Assembly (NCBI GenBank): GCA_021797385.1 | Contig: JAJZZW010000006.1 | Coordinates: 1 to 31,603, forward strand | Direction of reading: 5' to 3' | DNA from: Thermoplasmata archaeon | GTDB lineage: Archaea; Thermoplasmatota; Thermoplasmata; Thermoplasmatales; Thermoplasmataceae | Length of the DNA: 31,603 nt | Shown: positions 1-7,710 of the stretch, in pieces | Numbering within the stretch: position 1 is the stretch's first letter | How the letters are laid out: the number at the start of each line of letters is the position of its first letter | Notes under the pieces: generated by a model | Seen by the model: the letters and a program-made list of their open reading frames with translations, nothing else | What the model was told of the DNA's origin: nothing | The model's database searches: none | Position numbers and translations under genes: made by a program

Positions 1-72
1 GGGGAGGGTTTTGTTTCTCATAACTCAAAATTAATTCCCCCAATTTTAAGCTTTGGCTGACATTATAATATT

Positions 73-112
73 ACTATAATTACTGATTGCTACATAATTA
101 AGCAATTATAGT
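73..112. repeat. Imperfect dyad region upstream of the dsrE-like gene
   Basis: The 9-base arm at 73-81 (ACTATAATT) is the exact reverse complement of 104-112, leaving a 22-base loop. A second 9-base arm at 17-25 (CTCATAACT) matches 110-118 in inverted orientation. The arms are AT-rich and no gene is visible in 1-189. It could be the end of a transcript from outside the window, an operator, or chance in AT-rich DNA. Confidence 0.25.
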
Positions 113-159
113 TATGAGTCTCAGTCGGACATGCGGAGAGTCTGTTATTATAAGAAATA

Positions 160-176
160 TTTAATTAGTATATTAG
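160..176 (+). promoter_or_regulatory. Likely TATA box of the dsrE-fmdE-arsR operon
   Basis: An AT-rich block containing TAGTATATTA lies about 25-30 bases before the ATG at 199. This is the spacing expected for a leaderless archaeal transcript. Its 3' end runs into the 18-bp palindrome, so a protein bound there would compete with the basal transcription factors. Inferred from position and composition only. Confidence 0.45.
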
Positions 177-188
177 CATATGCTAATA
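171..188. promoter_or_regulatory. Perfect 18-bp palindrome, probable ArsR operator
   Basis: TATTAGCATATGCTAATA reads identically on both strands. It sits between the TATA-like block and the ATG at 199, where bound repressor would block initiation. The third gene of the operon encodes an ArsR-family regulator, a family that binds short palindromes overlapping its own promoter, so autoregulation is the simplest reading. I saw no second copy elsewhere in the window. Binding itself is an inference. Confidence 0.65.
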
Positions 189-198
189 AGTGAATATA

Positions 199-558
199 AT
201 GACAGGAAAAATAGCAATTGTAATTAGCTCAGGTCTGGATCAGCGTGCCAAGGTAATGTCCGGATTGCATGTGGCAAAGAGAATATATGATGCAAAGGAT
301 GAAAATGGAATTGAAAAACTGGAAGTATTCCTCTTTACCGGCGGGATAAAGGCTCTGGGAAAAGGAGAGGACAACAGCGAGGTTATTGATGCTATAAAAG
401 AGCTACGGGAAGCTGGCATCATCCTTGAGGCATGCTCAAATCAGGTGAAGACCTTGGATATGGAGGATATTTTCAAGAAAAACGGGATAAATCTTGAATT
501 TGCCAGGGATGCATTTTCAAGATATGCAGTAGAGGGCTATACAGTTATATCATTTTGA
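199..558 (+). CDS. DsrE/DsrF-like family protein
   Basis: A 119-residue protein starting at ATG 199; an upstream in-frame GTG at 190 would add three residues. The ATG is preferred because it is about 26 bases from the TATA box and gives an N-terminus beginning directly with the first beta strand (KIAIVISSG). The layout is that of the DsrE fold: strand 1, a helix, a second strand followed by FTGG (residues 46-49), then the strand and GIILEAC with Cys79 at the usual position of the family's conserved cysteine. Family members carry sulfur as persulfide or act in thiol chemistry; the substrate here is unknown. It is the first gene of a tight operon with an FmdE-like protein and an ArsR regulator, which suggests a role in a metal or sulfur stress response. 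Confidence 0.75.
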   Translation: MTGKIAIVISSGLDQRAKVMSGLHVAKRIYDAKDENGIEKLEVFLFTGGIKALGKGEDNSEVIDAIKELREAGIILEACSNQVKTLDMEDIFKKNGINLEFARDAFSRYAVEGYTVISF

Positions 559-572
559 TTACTGTATAACAG

Positions 573-1190
573 GTGATTTTATTGCCAAGGGAAGACAGTA
601 TATCATTCCTTGTTCTTGACACAGAGTCAAGCCATGGAAGGTATTCAAGAGAATACAAGGAGATTCGATTCAATGATCTTGTAAAATTTCATGGACATGC
701 CTGTGATGGACTATACAGGGGGAGTTATGCACTTTCCGTGGCATTACATGATCTGTTTCCGGAGGATATAATAGATAGAACAGACCTGAGGGTTATATCA
801 AGGAACAGCCCGTGCCTGGGAGATGCTGCCACATATCTTACAGGTGCAAGGGTAAGATTTGGAACCCAGGACGTCGGTAACCGATCAGGTGTGTGGTATA
901 TAGTACAGAAAATATCAACAGGTGAAACGGTAAGTGTCTCTGAAGATGAGAATTTTTTCCCTCAGGAAATCTCCGGTGTAGAAGCATCACTTTCTTCCAT
1001 GACAGGATCAAAACTCTCTGAGAGCCTCACTATTCTGAAAAATATGCAGGACAGCTGGGTGCAATCTGTATTGCTGAAAACAAAACCGGATGAACATTAC
1101 CATGCAAAACGGATTGGGTATGAATGGAATGAAGTGCCATACAGCAATAAGGGTATTCGCAGCGATATTATGTTCAAGAATGTGATATAA
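573..1190 (+). CDS. FmdE-domain protein (stand-alone, putative metal binding)
   Basis: A 205-residue protein with GTG start at 573, 14 bases after the dsrE-like gene. Residues 39-50 hold FHGHACDG (His40, His42, Cys44), matching the HGHxCxG signature of the formylmethanofuran dehydrogenase subunit E domain. Residues 79-91 hold SPCLGDAATYLTG with Cys81, matching the second family block (C..Da...TG). In the family these residues bind a metal, commonly zinc. The C-terminal zinc ribbon seen in methanogen FmdE is absent, and no formylmethanofuran dehydrogenase genes are nearby, so this is not a methanogenesis protein. Stand-alone FmdE-domain proteins are of uncertain function. Pairing with a Cys-X-Cys ArsR regulator suggests metal handling or a metal-dependent redox role. 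The exact start is uncertain, because the first 30 residues are not conserved-looking. Confidence 0.7.
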   Translation: MILLPREDSISFLVLDTESSHGRYSREYKEIRFNDLVKFHGHACDGLYRGSYALSVALHDLFPEDIIDRTDLRVISRNSPCLGDAATYLTGARVRFGTQDVGNRSGVWYIVQKISTGETVSVSEDENFFPQEISGVEASLSSMTGSKLSESLTILKNMQDSWVQSVLLKTKPDEHYHAKRIGYEWNEVPYSNKGIRSDIMFKNVI

Positions 1191-1194
1191 CACT

Positions 1195-1542
1195 ATGTCC
1201 CAGTCAGTAAAAAATCAGAGTATAGAATACGTCGCGAATGTTATGAAAACACTTGGGGATCAAAACAGGCTGTATATATTTTCATTGTTAAGCAAACATG
1301 AGCTCTGTGTTTGCGAAATAACCGCAATATCACACTTATCCCAGTCAAATGTATCCCAGCATCTTGCAAAGTTAAAATCTGCAGGTCTTGTGAAGGAGAG
1401 AAGGGATGCCCAGTGGATTTATTACTCTCTTAACAGCCAAAAAAATCCGGTAATCAATGAAATTATAAAACTTATTCCTGAACCACCGGAAAATATTTTT
1501 CCAGCGGCGTCTTCAGGAAATCATGCAACGTGTAAATTTTAG
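1195..1542 (+). CDS. ArsR/SmtB-family metal- or thiol-responsive repressor
   Basis: A 115-residue winged-helix regulator starting at ATG 1195, four bases after the fmdE-like stop. Residues 18-30 give the ArsR start (KTLGDQNRLYIFSLL). Residues 36-42 are ELCVCEI, the metal-binding helix signature with Cys38 and Cys40. The recognition helix is LSQSNVSQHLAKLKSAGLV (about 48-66), followed by a beta wing (VKERRDAQWIYYSL). A further cysteine near the C-terminus (Cys113) could complete a three-thiolate site. The family represses its own operon and releases DNA when As(III), Cd, Pb or Zn, or a thiol oxidant, binds. The 18-bp palindrome at 171-188 is the probable operator. Which inducer applies cannot be told from sequence. 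Confidence 0.88.
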   Translation: MSQSVKNQSIEYVANVMKTLGDQNRLYIFSLLSKHELCVCEITAISHLSQSNVSQHLAKLKSAGLVKERRDAQWIYYSLNSQKNPVINEIIKLIPEPPENIFPAASSGNHATCKF

Positions 1543-1674
1543 AAATTTCAGCAGTAAATCATATTACTGATATATAGAAATATGCCTATGAAAGAGTGAG
1601 CATTTTGCATCAGTGAGAGTTTTTATCTGGTAATCTATTAATTCGAAGTTATACCACTTTGCAAAACAAAATTC

Positions 1675-1688
1675 AAATATAAAATAAC
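1675..1688 (+). promoter_or_regulatory. TATA box for the gene at 1709
   Basis: AAATATAAAATAAC is centred about 27 bases before the ATG at 1709, matching a leaderless archaeal promoter. The rest of 1543-1708 is AT-rich spacer with no further structure that I can support. Confidence 0.45.
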
Positions 1689-1708
1689 GTAATCATCAAT
1701 AGATAACA

Positions 1709-2044
1709 ATGGTAACCTGTGTTATGTATAACTTAAAAATGAGCGAAACCCATCCATCGACTATATGTGTGCTTGCATCGAGATTTAAAGATTCCTTTAA
1801 TGATTTAATAGAGGTGCTTACATCACCGCTGCCGGATGAAAGCCTTGAGGAATATATAGAAGAATATGCGAGAACAGATGAGATTATGCCCGAGGATAAG
1901 ACCATTGGATTTGTAATCATAAACAAGGATAAGAAAGTGGTATCGCTGAATTTCAATGAAAAGGGCCCTGATGATTCAGAAATACAGGAGATCCTTGTAA
2001 AATATAAGGAAATGGGATATAAAACCGAACTGGTATACAGTTAA
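1709..2044 (+). CDS. Small acidic hypothetical protein
   Basis: A 111-residue protein that I do not recognise. The ATG at 1709 fits the TATA box about 27 bases upstream; in-frame ATGs at 1724 and 1739 are alternatives, and 1739 would trim the odd first ten residues. The middle (residues about 40-62) is rich in Glu/Asp. The C-terminal half looks like an alpha/beta fold: a strand (TIGFVIIN), KDKKVVSLNF, then an acidic helix and a final strand. There are no cysteine clusters or membrane segments. It runs toward the tail of the complex I operon and its stop codon interleaves with that of the gene on the other strand in one TTAA (2041-2044). Confidence 0.6.
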   Translation: MVTCVMYNLKMSETHPSTICVLASRFKDSFNDLIEVLTSPLPDESLEEYIEEYARTDEIMPEDKTIGFVIINKDKKVVSLNFNEKGPDDSEIQEILVKYKEMGYKTELVYS

Positions 2045-2286
2045 TACATTGTCAAATTATATAATTTATCCGCTGCCTCATAGCTTTCCTGTGAATTTAT
2101 TCCCAGAAGCTTGCTGATTTTTATCATATGCTCTTCCGGGCTTTTATCGTATATTTCTCTCCACAGTATCAACCTCGTCTGATCTTTATCATACAGTACG
2201 GTTTCACCACATTTCTGGACACAATGGATTGCCTCTGCAGCCTCCTGTGCATCAGCTATATCTTTGAAGCACTCGAGATAATTCAT
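2041..2286 (-). CDS. Hypothetical protein at the tail of the complex I operon (tail ORF 2)
   Basis: An 81-residue soluble protein of unknown family. It starts at ATG 2286, overlapping the TGA stop of the previous gene as ATGA, so it is translationally coupled to it. The sequence is mostly helical and rich in Glu, Lys and Tyr, with two cysteines close together (IHCVQKC, Cys22 and Cys26). The C-terminus reads like a small helical domain (KISKLLGINSQESYEAADKL). Its position as the last gene behind nuoN suggests an accessory, assembly or regulatory role for the complex, but nothing in the sequence shows this. Confidence 0.6.
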   Translation of the reverse strand: MNYLECFKDIADAQEAAEAIHCVQKCGETVLYDKDQTRLILWREIYDKSPEEHMIKISKLLGINSQESYEAADKLYNLTMY

Positions 2287-2621
2287 AGGTCATCGCACCT
2301 CTTAGCATCAAAATCAGGATAATTGATATTGTAACGATTTATAGAATATTTCATGGCATCAATTAGGGAGAAAATATAACCTTTATAATCTCTTATATAT
2401 GGAAATATATTATATTTATCATCGGAGAGTACATTGCTAATTTCATCAGTGGTTAATTCACCCTTTAGTCCTTTAATAAGATATTCCATGAATTCTTTTT
2501 TTATACCTTCTCCTCTCTTTTCGTATTTTTTCATGCTCTTTTCCACAATTCTGTAGGCATTATTCACATCTCCGTCGACAATGGAGATTTTAAAAATTTC
2601 TATTACATCCTCTGTATTCAC
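2283..2621 (-). CDS. Hypothetical protein behind nuoN (tail ORF 1)
   Basis: A 112-residue soluble protein of unknown family with a GTG start at 2621. The start is supported by GGTGAT five bases upstream, itself partly made from the nuoN stop region. The predicted content is helical: an N-terminal helix pair with many Lys/Glu (residues 5-45) and then a segment rich in Asn, Tyr and Asp. There are no membrane spans and no cysteine motif. It lies ten bases after nuoN and overlaps the next gene by four bases, so it is almost certainly co-transcribed with the complex I genes. An accessory role in complex I is a guess from position. Confidence 0.62.
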   Translation of the reverse strand: MNTEDVIEIFKISIVDGDVNNAYRIVEKSMKKYEKRGEGIKKEFMEYLIKGLKGELTTDEISNVLSDDKYNIFPYIRDYKGYIFSLIDAMKYSINRYNINYPDFDAKRCDDL

Positions 2622-2630
2622 TTATATCAC

Positions 2631-4037
2631 CTATATGACCGCTATACCCGCCAGGTATGTGTACAGTGCAAACGATACTCCCAGACCCAGTGTAATCAAT
2701 CCCATTATTATTACACTGTATTTTATCCCTGGTGCCATGTTGAAGTCATTGTTTCCCTCTTTCCTGTAGGAATATATAATAATTCTGAAGTAATAAAAGA
2801 TAGAAATGGCACTGTTTATAATTGCTATAACGGCCAGCCACCACAGATCTCCTATAATCAGAGAAAAGAACAGGAAATACTTGGCTATAAATCCTCCCGT
2901 AAGTGGAACACCGGCAAGGGAAAGGAGCATTACTGCCAGAAACAGGGCAGTCCATCTTGATTTTTTGCTCAATCCAACTATATCGTCAATCATGACCTTA
3001 TCGCTTTTTACGAGGCTCATTGCTATAAAAGGACCGGCTTTCATAAAAATATATGCTACGGCGTAGAACATTGCCGATGCTATGGCGAATCTCACAAAAA
3101 TTTCCTTTGACACAAGAACTGCAGGATAGTATGAATATCCTATCAGCGCAAAAACAAGTATCATATACCCGGCCTGGGCAATGCTGGAATAACCCAGTAT
3201 CCGTTTCAGATTGTTTTCCATCAATGCTGCAAGATTTCCGTACGTCATTGTAAGTATTGCAAGTATGGCGAAGAAGAGGAAAACGTAATTATAATCCGGT
3301 ATAAATCCCAGAAACAGGAATTTTAACAGAATCATATATGCCACAAGCTTTCCCCCTGTTGAGAGAAATGCAGATACGGAATTGGGTGCACCGTCATATG
3401 TATCTATTGCCCACTGCTGCATGGGGAATATTGCTATTTTGAATCCGAATCCGATGGTTATGAATACAAGGGATAACAGAAGAGACTTATCGAAATCTAT
3501 AGTCCCTACAGCCTGTAAATTAAAAGTCCTTGTAGACAGATAAAAGAATGCTATCCCCATTATATTGAATGATGTTCCTATTGTGCTTATCATAAAATAT
3601 TTCAGTGAGGCTTCCAGATTACGTTTTGTTTTATTGTATGCTGTCAGTACATATGTTCCTATACTTACTCCCTCGAAGGATACAAACAGCACAATGAGAT
3701 TATACGAAAATGCTGCGATAACCATAGAAAGTGCTATAAATAAAAGAAGTGCATAATAAACATCAAACCTCTTCTTTATATCGTTCATTGACGGTATTAT
3801 AATAACCATTATGGAAACCAGAAATATCAGTGCCCAGTACGTATCAAAGGACGATATATTGAGAGAAAGTATACTGTAATTCTTTTCCTGGAAGAGCAGA
3901 ATGAAAAATGCTGCTATAAGGATAATAAAGGTAAATCCTCCAAGTATTCTCCTGCTGTCTGTTTTAATACCGGCTGTAAGTGTTATGAAGCCGGCGAGTC
4001 CTAATAATATCAATGCGTAAAGGTATTCATAAATCAT
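2631..4037 (-). CDS. nuoN: NADH-quinone oxidoreductase-like complex I, subunit N
   Basis: A 468-residue polytopic membrane protein of the antiporter-like Mrp/NuoLMN family. It forms one of the proton-pumping modules of complex I. The key pumping residues are visible: Glu122 in SFEGVSIGTY, Lys200 in GFGFKIAIFP, and Lys230 in FLSTGGKLVAY, with the conserved AP-SVSAFLST block before it. Its ATG overlaps the nuoM stop by four bases (ATGA), and GGGGGAT sits just upstream as ribosome site. Length fits the family (about 450-500). Orthology to N rather than L or M is clear from gene order and from the missing C-terminal extension of L. Confidence 0.93.
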   Translation of the reverse strand: MIYEYLYALILLGLAGFITLTAGIKTDSRRILGGFTFIILIAAFFILLFQEKNYSILSLNISSFDTYWALIFLVSIMVIIIPSMNDIKKRFDVYYALLLFIALSMVIAAFSYNLIVLFVSFEGVSIGTYVLTAYNKTKRNLEASLKYFMISTIGTSFNIMGIAFFYLSTRTFNLQAVGTIDFDKSLLLSLVFITIGFGFKIAIFPMQQWAIDTYDGAPNSVSAFLSTGGKLVAYMILLKFLFLGFIPDYNYVFLFFAILAILTMTYGNLAALMENNLKRILGYSSIAQAGYMILVFALIGYSYYPAVLVSKEIFVRFAIASAMFYAVAYIFMKAGPFIAMSLVKSDKVMIDDIVGLSKKSRWTALFLAVMLLSLAGVPLTGGFIAKYFLFFSLIIGDLWWLAVIAIINSAISIFYYFRIIIYSYRKEGNNDFNMAPGIKYSVIIMGLITLGLGVSFALYTYLAGIAVI

Positions 4038-5530
4038 AATAATCCCCCAAGATTCGAAGCGTATTCTGTCAGTAGCTTAAACAATAGTGTAGGATAGATA
4101 CCAAGGAAAATTGTTCCCGCCAGGATGAAGAATAATATAAGAAATTCCTGCTTATTTATGTCCTTTAATCTTCCCAGGCGCTCGTTGTAGTATCCGAATA
4201 GGGACCTCTGGGCGGCCCATATATAAAAGGCTGCGGTAATAATTAGCCCAAGTACTATAAACAGCGTGTATAATCCGATACTCTGGAATGCTGATATTGT
4301 GACTGAGAATTCACCGATGAATCCAGCCAGAGATGGTAATCCCAGTGACGCCAGCATGCCGATCAGCAGAAATGATGAAAGCACCGGCAGTTCCCGGTTG
4401 AGTCCACCCAGGTCGTATATCTTTGAAGTCTGTGTCCTCCTGTAAAGCATGGAAAGCGATGCAAATATGAGCGCTGCAACAAAAGTATGTGCTATTATCT
4501 GGTACATACCACCCGCAAGGTCAAGTGTCCTGACATAGCCTGTTGATAGAAGCGCAGTTCCAAAAGCAATTGTTATAAAGGCCATTTCAGCAGCACTGCC
4601 GTAGGCAGCCATTCTTTTAAGATCGCTCTGAAATAATGCAGAGAATGAGAAATATATGACGCTGATCAATCCCAGAAATATGATAAAATATGCAAGTACC
4701 CTTGGAAACAGGCCTGCCATCGGGTATAATATGCCAAGAAGGCCGTATCCTCCCATGGCAACAAGTCCCCCTGAAAGCATTATTGTCCCGGAATAGGGGG
4801 CGTCATTATATGCATCAGGCAGCCATGAATGCAGTGGAAATGAGGGAAGTTTTATGAGAAAGGCCAGCAGGAAACCGAAGATAATGAAATAGAAACCTGA
4901 TTTCGGAACGGTGCCAAGGAATGAAATGGAGGTTAGATCACTTACCTGGAATGTGAATATTCCCGTGTTGATAAAGTAATAAGTTGACAGTGTGAATATG
5001 GATAGGAGCAGGAATAGTGATCCTATATGGGTATATATGAAGAATTTTAAGGAACTTCTCTCCTTGTTTCCGGTTCCGTACTTCCCGATTATGAAAAATA
5101 CTGGAATGAGAACAACCTCCCAGAAGATATAGAAAAACAGGAAATTTCTCACAATGAAGAGCCCGGCCAGACCGAAACCTGAAGCCATGAATAATCCGTA
5201 GAAATACGCACCATGGTTTTTGCCCCCCATGAGTACTGCAAATATTGTAATAAACAGTGAGATTATCACTAGAAGATCAGTAAAACCAGTCAATCCCAGC
5301 GAAAAATCTATGTTTACGGTAATTCCACTGGCATGGAACTGTGCAAGCAGAATATTATAATATGCTATTACTCCGCCATTGTAATTCCTGAATTGCAATA
5401 CAGAATATATGATAAAAAACACTGTGAGTATTCCGAGGGAAGCCAGGGATAACGTCTTTGAGCGGTCCCCGCCGAAAAAGCTCAGTACTGCCAGAATAAA
5501 AAATAGTATGAAGAAGTAAAATAAAATCGT
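4034..5530 (-). CDS. nuoM: Complex I subunit M, apparent ACG start
   Basis: An antiporter-like membrane subunit. The first ordinary start codon in frame is GTG at 5422 (462 residues), but that would remove the first membrane helix. Reading upstream, the frame stays open to the codon directly after the nuoL stop, giving ACG-ATT-TTA-TTT, a hydrophobic helix and a GGDRSKTLSL loop. A strong GAGGTGAT ribosome site (5534-5541) lies four to five bases before this ACG; none precedes the GTG. From ACG the protein has 498 residues, the usual NuoM length. Visible pumping residues are Glu138 (FWEVV) and Lys227 (IKLPSFPLHSWLPDA). The next conserved lysine, normally in LLKxGxYG, is Ala258 here (GLVAMGGYG). 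Whether ACG is used, or ATT just after it, needs N-terminal data. Confidence 0.9.
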   Translation of the reverse strand, partial: TILFYFFILFFILAVLSFFGGDRSKTLSLASLGILTVFFIIYSVLQFRNYNGGVIAYYNILLAQFHASGITVNIDFSLGLTGFTDLLVIISLFITIFAVLMGGKNHGAYFYGLFMASGFGLAGLFIVRNFLFFYIFWEVVLIPVFFIIGKYGTGNKERSSLKFFIYTHIGSLFLLLSIFTLSTYYFINTGIFTFQVSDLTSISFLGTVPKSGFYFIIFGFLLAFLIKLPSFPLHSWLPDAYNDAPYSGTIMLSGGLVAMGGYGLLGILYPMAGLFPRVLAYFIIFLGLISVIYFSFSALFQSDLKRMAAYGSAAEMAFITIAFGTALLSTGYVRTLDLAGGMYQIIAHTFVAALIFASLSMLYRRTQTSKIYDLGGLNRELPVLSSFLLIGMLASLGLPSLAGFIGEFSVTISAFQSIGLYTLFIVLGLIITAAFYIWAAQRSLFGYYNERLGRLKDINKQEFLILFFILAGTIFLGIYPTLLFKLLTEYASNLGGLL

Positions 5531-5541
5531 TCAGATCACCT
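5528..5541 (-). promoter_or_regulatory. Ribosome binding site deciding an ACG start of nuoM
   Basis: On the minus strand the order is GAGGTGATC, TGA (nuoL stop), ACG. GAGGTGAT pairs fully with the anti-Shine-Dalgarno end of archaeal 16S rRNA and is four to five bases from the ACG. This supports initiation at 5530 instead of at the GTG 108 bases downstream. Confidence 0.6.
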
Positions 5542-7417
5542 CGATTAATTCAATGATTGCAAATATAACAATCATGCCGATTATGAGAAAAGCCACGTAG
5601 AAGGGTATGCTGCCTGTCTCTATCTTTCTGAAGTCTGAACCGAGGTCTGAGATATCCCTACCTGTTGCATTTATACCATTATCCAGTTCTCTCTCGCCGG
5701 CACCGAATATGTATGAAATAGGAAGTATTATGCGTTCTGATATTATTTCTGTGTAAAGCCAGTCAAAATAGAATTTATTCTTGATAACCTTATAAAGTGG
5801 GTTTTTATAAATAGTGGTATGGCCATTGACGTTATAACGGTAGATAACATAGGCGATTCCTATTCCTATAAAAGAGAATATTACCGGCAGAATTTTTATT
5901 GCCAGTGGCGGAGTATAAACAAAGACAGATGCATCTATGAATTTATAGAATGGCTCCTGTATAATGCCCAGTGTCAGTGACAGGAATGCCAGTATTATCA
6001 GCGGTGATAAGTATATTAGCTTGGGATCGTGGGCTTTTTCTGCCAGTTTGGACCGGGGTTTTCCAAGAAATACAAGAAAATACATCCTGAATGTGTATGT
6101 TGCAGTCAGTATTTCCCCGAATAAGAGAAGAAGCCACGGTATTATATTTCCAGAATTTACAAAGTATTCATATGCGCCAGATATTATCTGACCCTTTGAG
6201 AAGTAACCAGCAGTAGGAGGGATTGCAGCCAGAGTAAGAGCGCCTATGAGCATGAGTATAGCTGTTGCAGGCATTCTCCTGAAAAGCCCGCCCATGTCCT
6301 TTATGTTTCTTAACTCCATGAGAGTCAATAATATTACTGCGGCGGCCATGAAAAGGAGTGCCTTGAATACAGCATGTACAACCAGATGGTACATACCAAA
6401 TGCCACACCTGAGTAGCCTATTACTCCACCCAGGCCAATTGCTGCCATCATATAACCTAGCTGGCTTATTGTGGAATATGCCAGAACCCTTTTAATATCA
6501 TTTACTACAATTCCGAGAATTCCTGCATAGAATGCTGTAAACGCACCTATGAGCACTACAGCGTAAAGCGAGTATGAAGAGGCATAATAGAATAAGGGAA
6601 AGAGCCTTGCTACGAGATAAACACCAGCGGTAACCATTGTGGCTGCATGGATAAGAGCCGATACAGTCGTTGGGCCTTCCATGGAATCGGGAAGCCACAC
6701 ATGCAATGGAAACTGTGCAGATTTGGCAACTGCACCACCGAGGAATAGAATGGTTGCAAGTGCAAGAACATTTGGCCCAATCGCTATTGAAATGCTCCTG
6801 GCATTGTCAATAAGATAGGGTATGCTCATGGGGCTTATACCAGTGGGCACCACTGTTACCAGTTTTGTATATAGAACTCCCATTCCGATGATGAATAACA
6901 AATCCCCAACTCTTGTTACTATGAAGGCTTTCTTTGCTGCAGCGGCAGCATTCGGCTTGAAAAACCAGAAGCCTATAAGAAGATAAGAGCAAAGCCCGAC
7001 TATCTCCCAGAAGAGGAAAAATAGGACCAGATTTGAGGAAACAACCAGACCGAGCATAGCACCTATAAATAGAGATGTTTCAGAAAAGTAAATATTCTTC
7101 CTTGGATCTTTTTTCATATAAAACATTGCAAACAGATTGATCATTAAGGACATGAAAGCAACCATCATGGCCATTATAACTGTGAGATGACTTATGTATA
7201 TTCCAATGTCTATATTGTAGAACCATGTATAATGAGAATATATATAGTTATGATTGAGCAGGTAGAGATAGGCTACTATTATCAGTATCAATGACCCGGC
7301 AATCATCAGACTGCTGAAAATACCAGAATATTTTATTTTATACCTGCCTATGATATATTCCATCGGAAATGCTAAAAGTGGAAGCAGGAATATAAGATAA
7401 TATAATATTGCTACCAT
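5531..7417 (-). CDS. nuoL: Complex I subunit L
   Basis: A 628-residue membrane protein, the distal antiporter-like subunit with the long C-terminal lateral helix. Conserved pumping residues are present: Glu138 (FLFWEIVGLCSYLLIGFW), Lys232 (AKSAQFPLHVWLPD), and His257 in SALIHAATMVTAGVYL. The C-terminal about 130 residues contain the extended amphipathic region and a last membrane helix, which distinguish L from M and N. The ATG lies inside the end of nuoK, with a seven-base overlap. The stop is immediately followed by the nuoM start region. Confidence 0.95.
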   Translation of the reverse strand: MVAILYYLIFLLPLLAFPMEYIIGRYKIKYSGIFSSLMIAGSLILIIVAYLYLLNHNYIYSHYTWFYNIDIGIYISHLTVIMAMMVAFMSLMINLFAMFYMKKDPRKNIYFSETSLFIGAMLGLVVSSNLVLFFLFWEIVGLCSYLLIGFWFFKPNAAAAAKKAFIVTRVGDLLFIIGMGVLYTKLVTVVPTGISPMSIPYLIDNARSISIAIGPNVLALATILFLGGAVAKSAQFPLHVWLPDSMEGPTTVSALIHAATMVTAGVYLVARLFPLFYYASSYSLYAVVLIGAFTAFYAGILGIVVNDIKRVLAYSTISQLGYMMAAIGLGGVIGYSGVAFGMYHLVVHAVFKALLFMAAAVILLTLMELRNIKDMGGLFRRMPATAILMLIGALTLAAIPPTAGYFSKGQIISGAYEYFVNSGNIIPWLLLLFGEILTATYTFRMYFLVFLGKPRSKLAEKAHDPKLIYLSPLIILAFLSLTLGIIQEPFYKFIDASVFVYTPPLAIKILPVIFSFIGIGIAYVIYRYNVNGHTTIYKNPLYKVIKNKFYFDWLYTEIISERIILPISYIFGAGERELDNGINATGRDISDLGSDFRKIETGSIPFYVAFLIIGMIVIFAIIELIEVI

Positions 7418-7710
7418 TTGATATCCCTCAGAAGTGAAATATTTGTCTTGCCATATTTTTTGGAAATGAGTGTGAATATGGCTATTCCCGTGGCAGTTTC
7501 AATTACACCGATTGCTATGACAAAGAGAGCAAAGACAATAACAGACGTAGAATAGTAAAATGCGGCAACTCCTGCAACATCAAGTAATGCTGCGTTTACA
7601 GTTATCTCAAGAGAAATTATAACCTTCATCCCGACCTTTGATGTGGTTATACCGTAGATTCCGATTGTGAACAGTATCATTGATAGAAACAGTATGTAAA
7701 TTATATTCAT
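7411..7710 (-). CDS. nuoK: Complex I subunit K
   Basis: A 99-residue protein with three membrane helices, the normal size for NuoK. The two membrane glutamates needed for proton transfer are present: Glu35 in ISLEITVNAALL and Glu71 in VIETATGIAI. ATG 7710 overlaps the stop of the upstream nuoJ C-terminal half as ATGA, and its own end overlaps nuoL by seven bases. It acts in the membrane arm next to NuoJ and NuoN. Confidence 0.93.
   Translation of the reverse strand: MNIIYILFLSMILFTIGIYGITTSKVGMKVIISLEITVNAALLDVAGVAAFYYSTSVIVFALFVIAIGVIETATGIAIFTLISKKYGKTNISLLRDIKW

Noticed and set aside
5423..5530. The stretch before the GTG of nuoM taken as a true gap between nuoL and nuoM
   Set aside because: It is an open frame continuous with nuoM and encodes a membrane helix, while every other junction in this operon overlaps or nearly touches.
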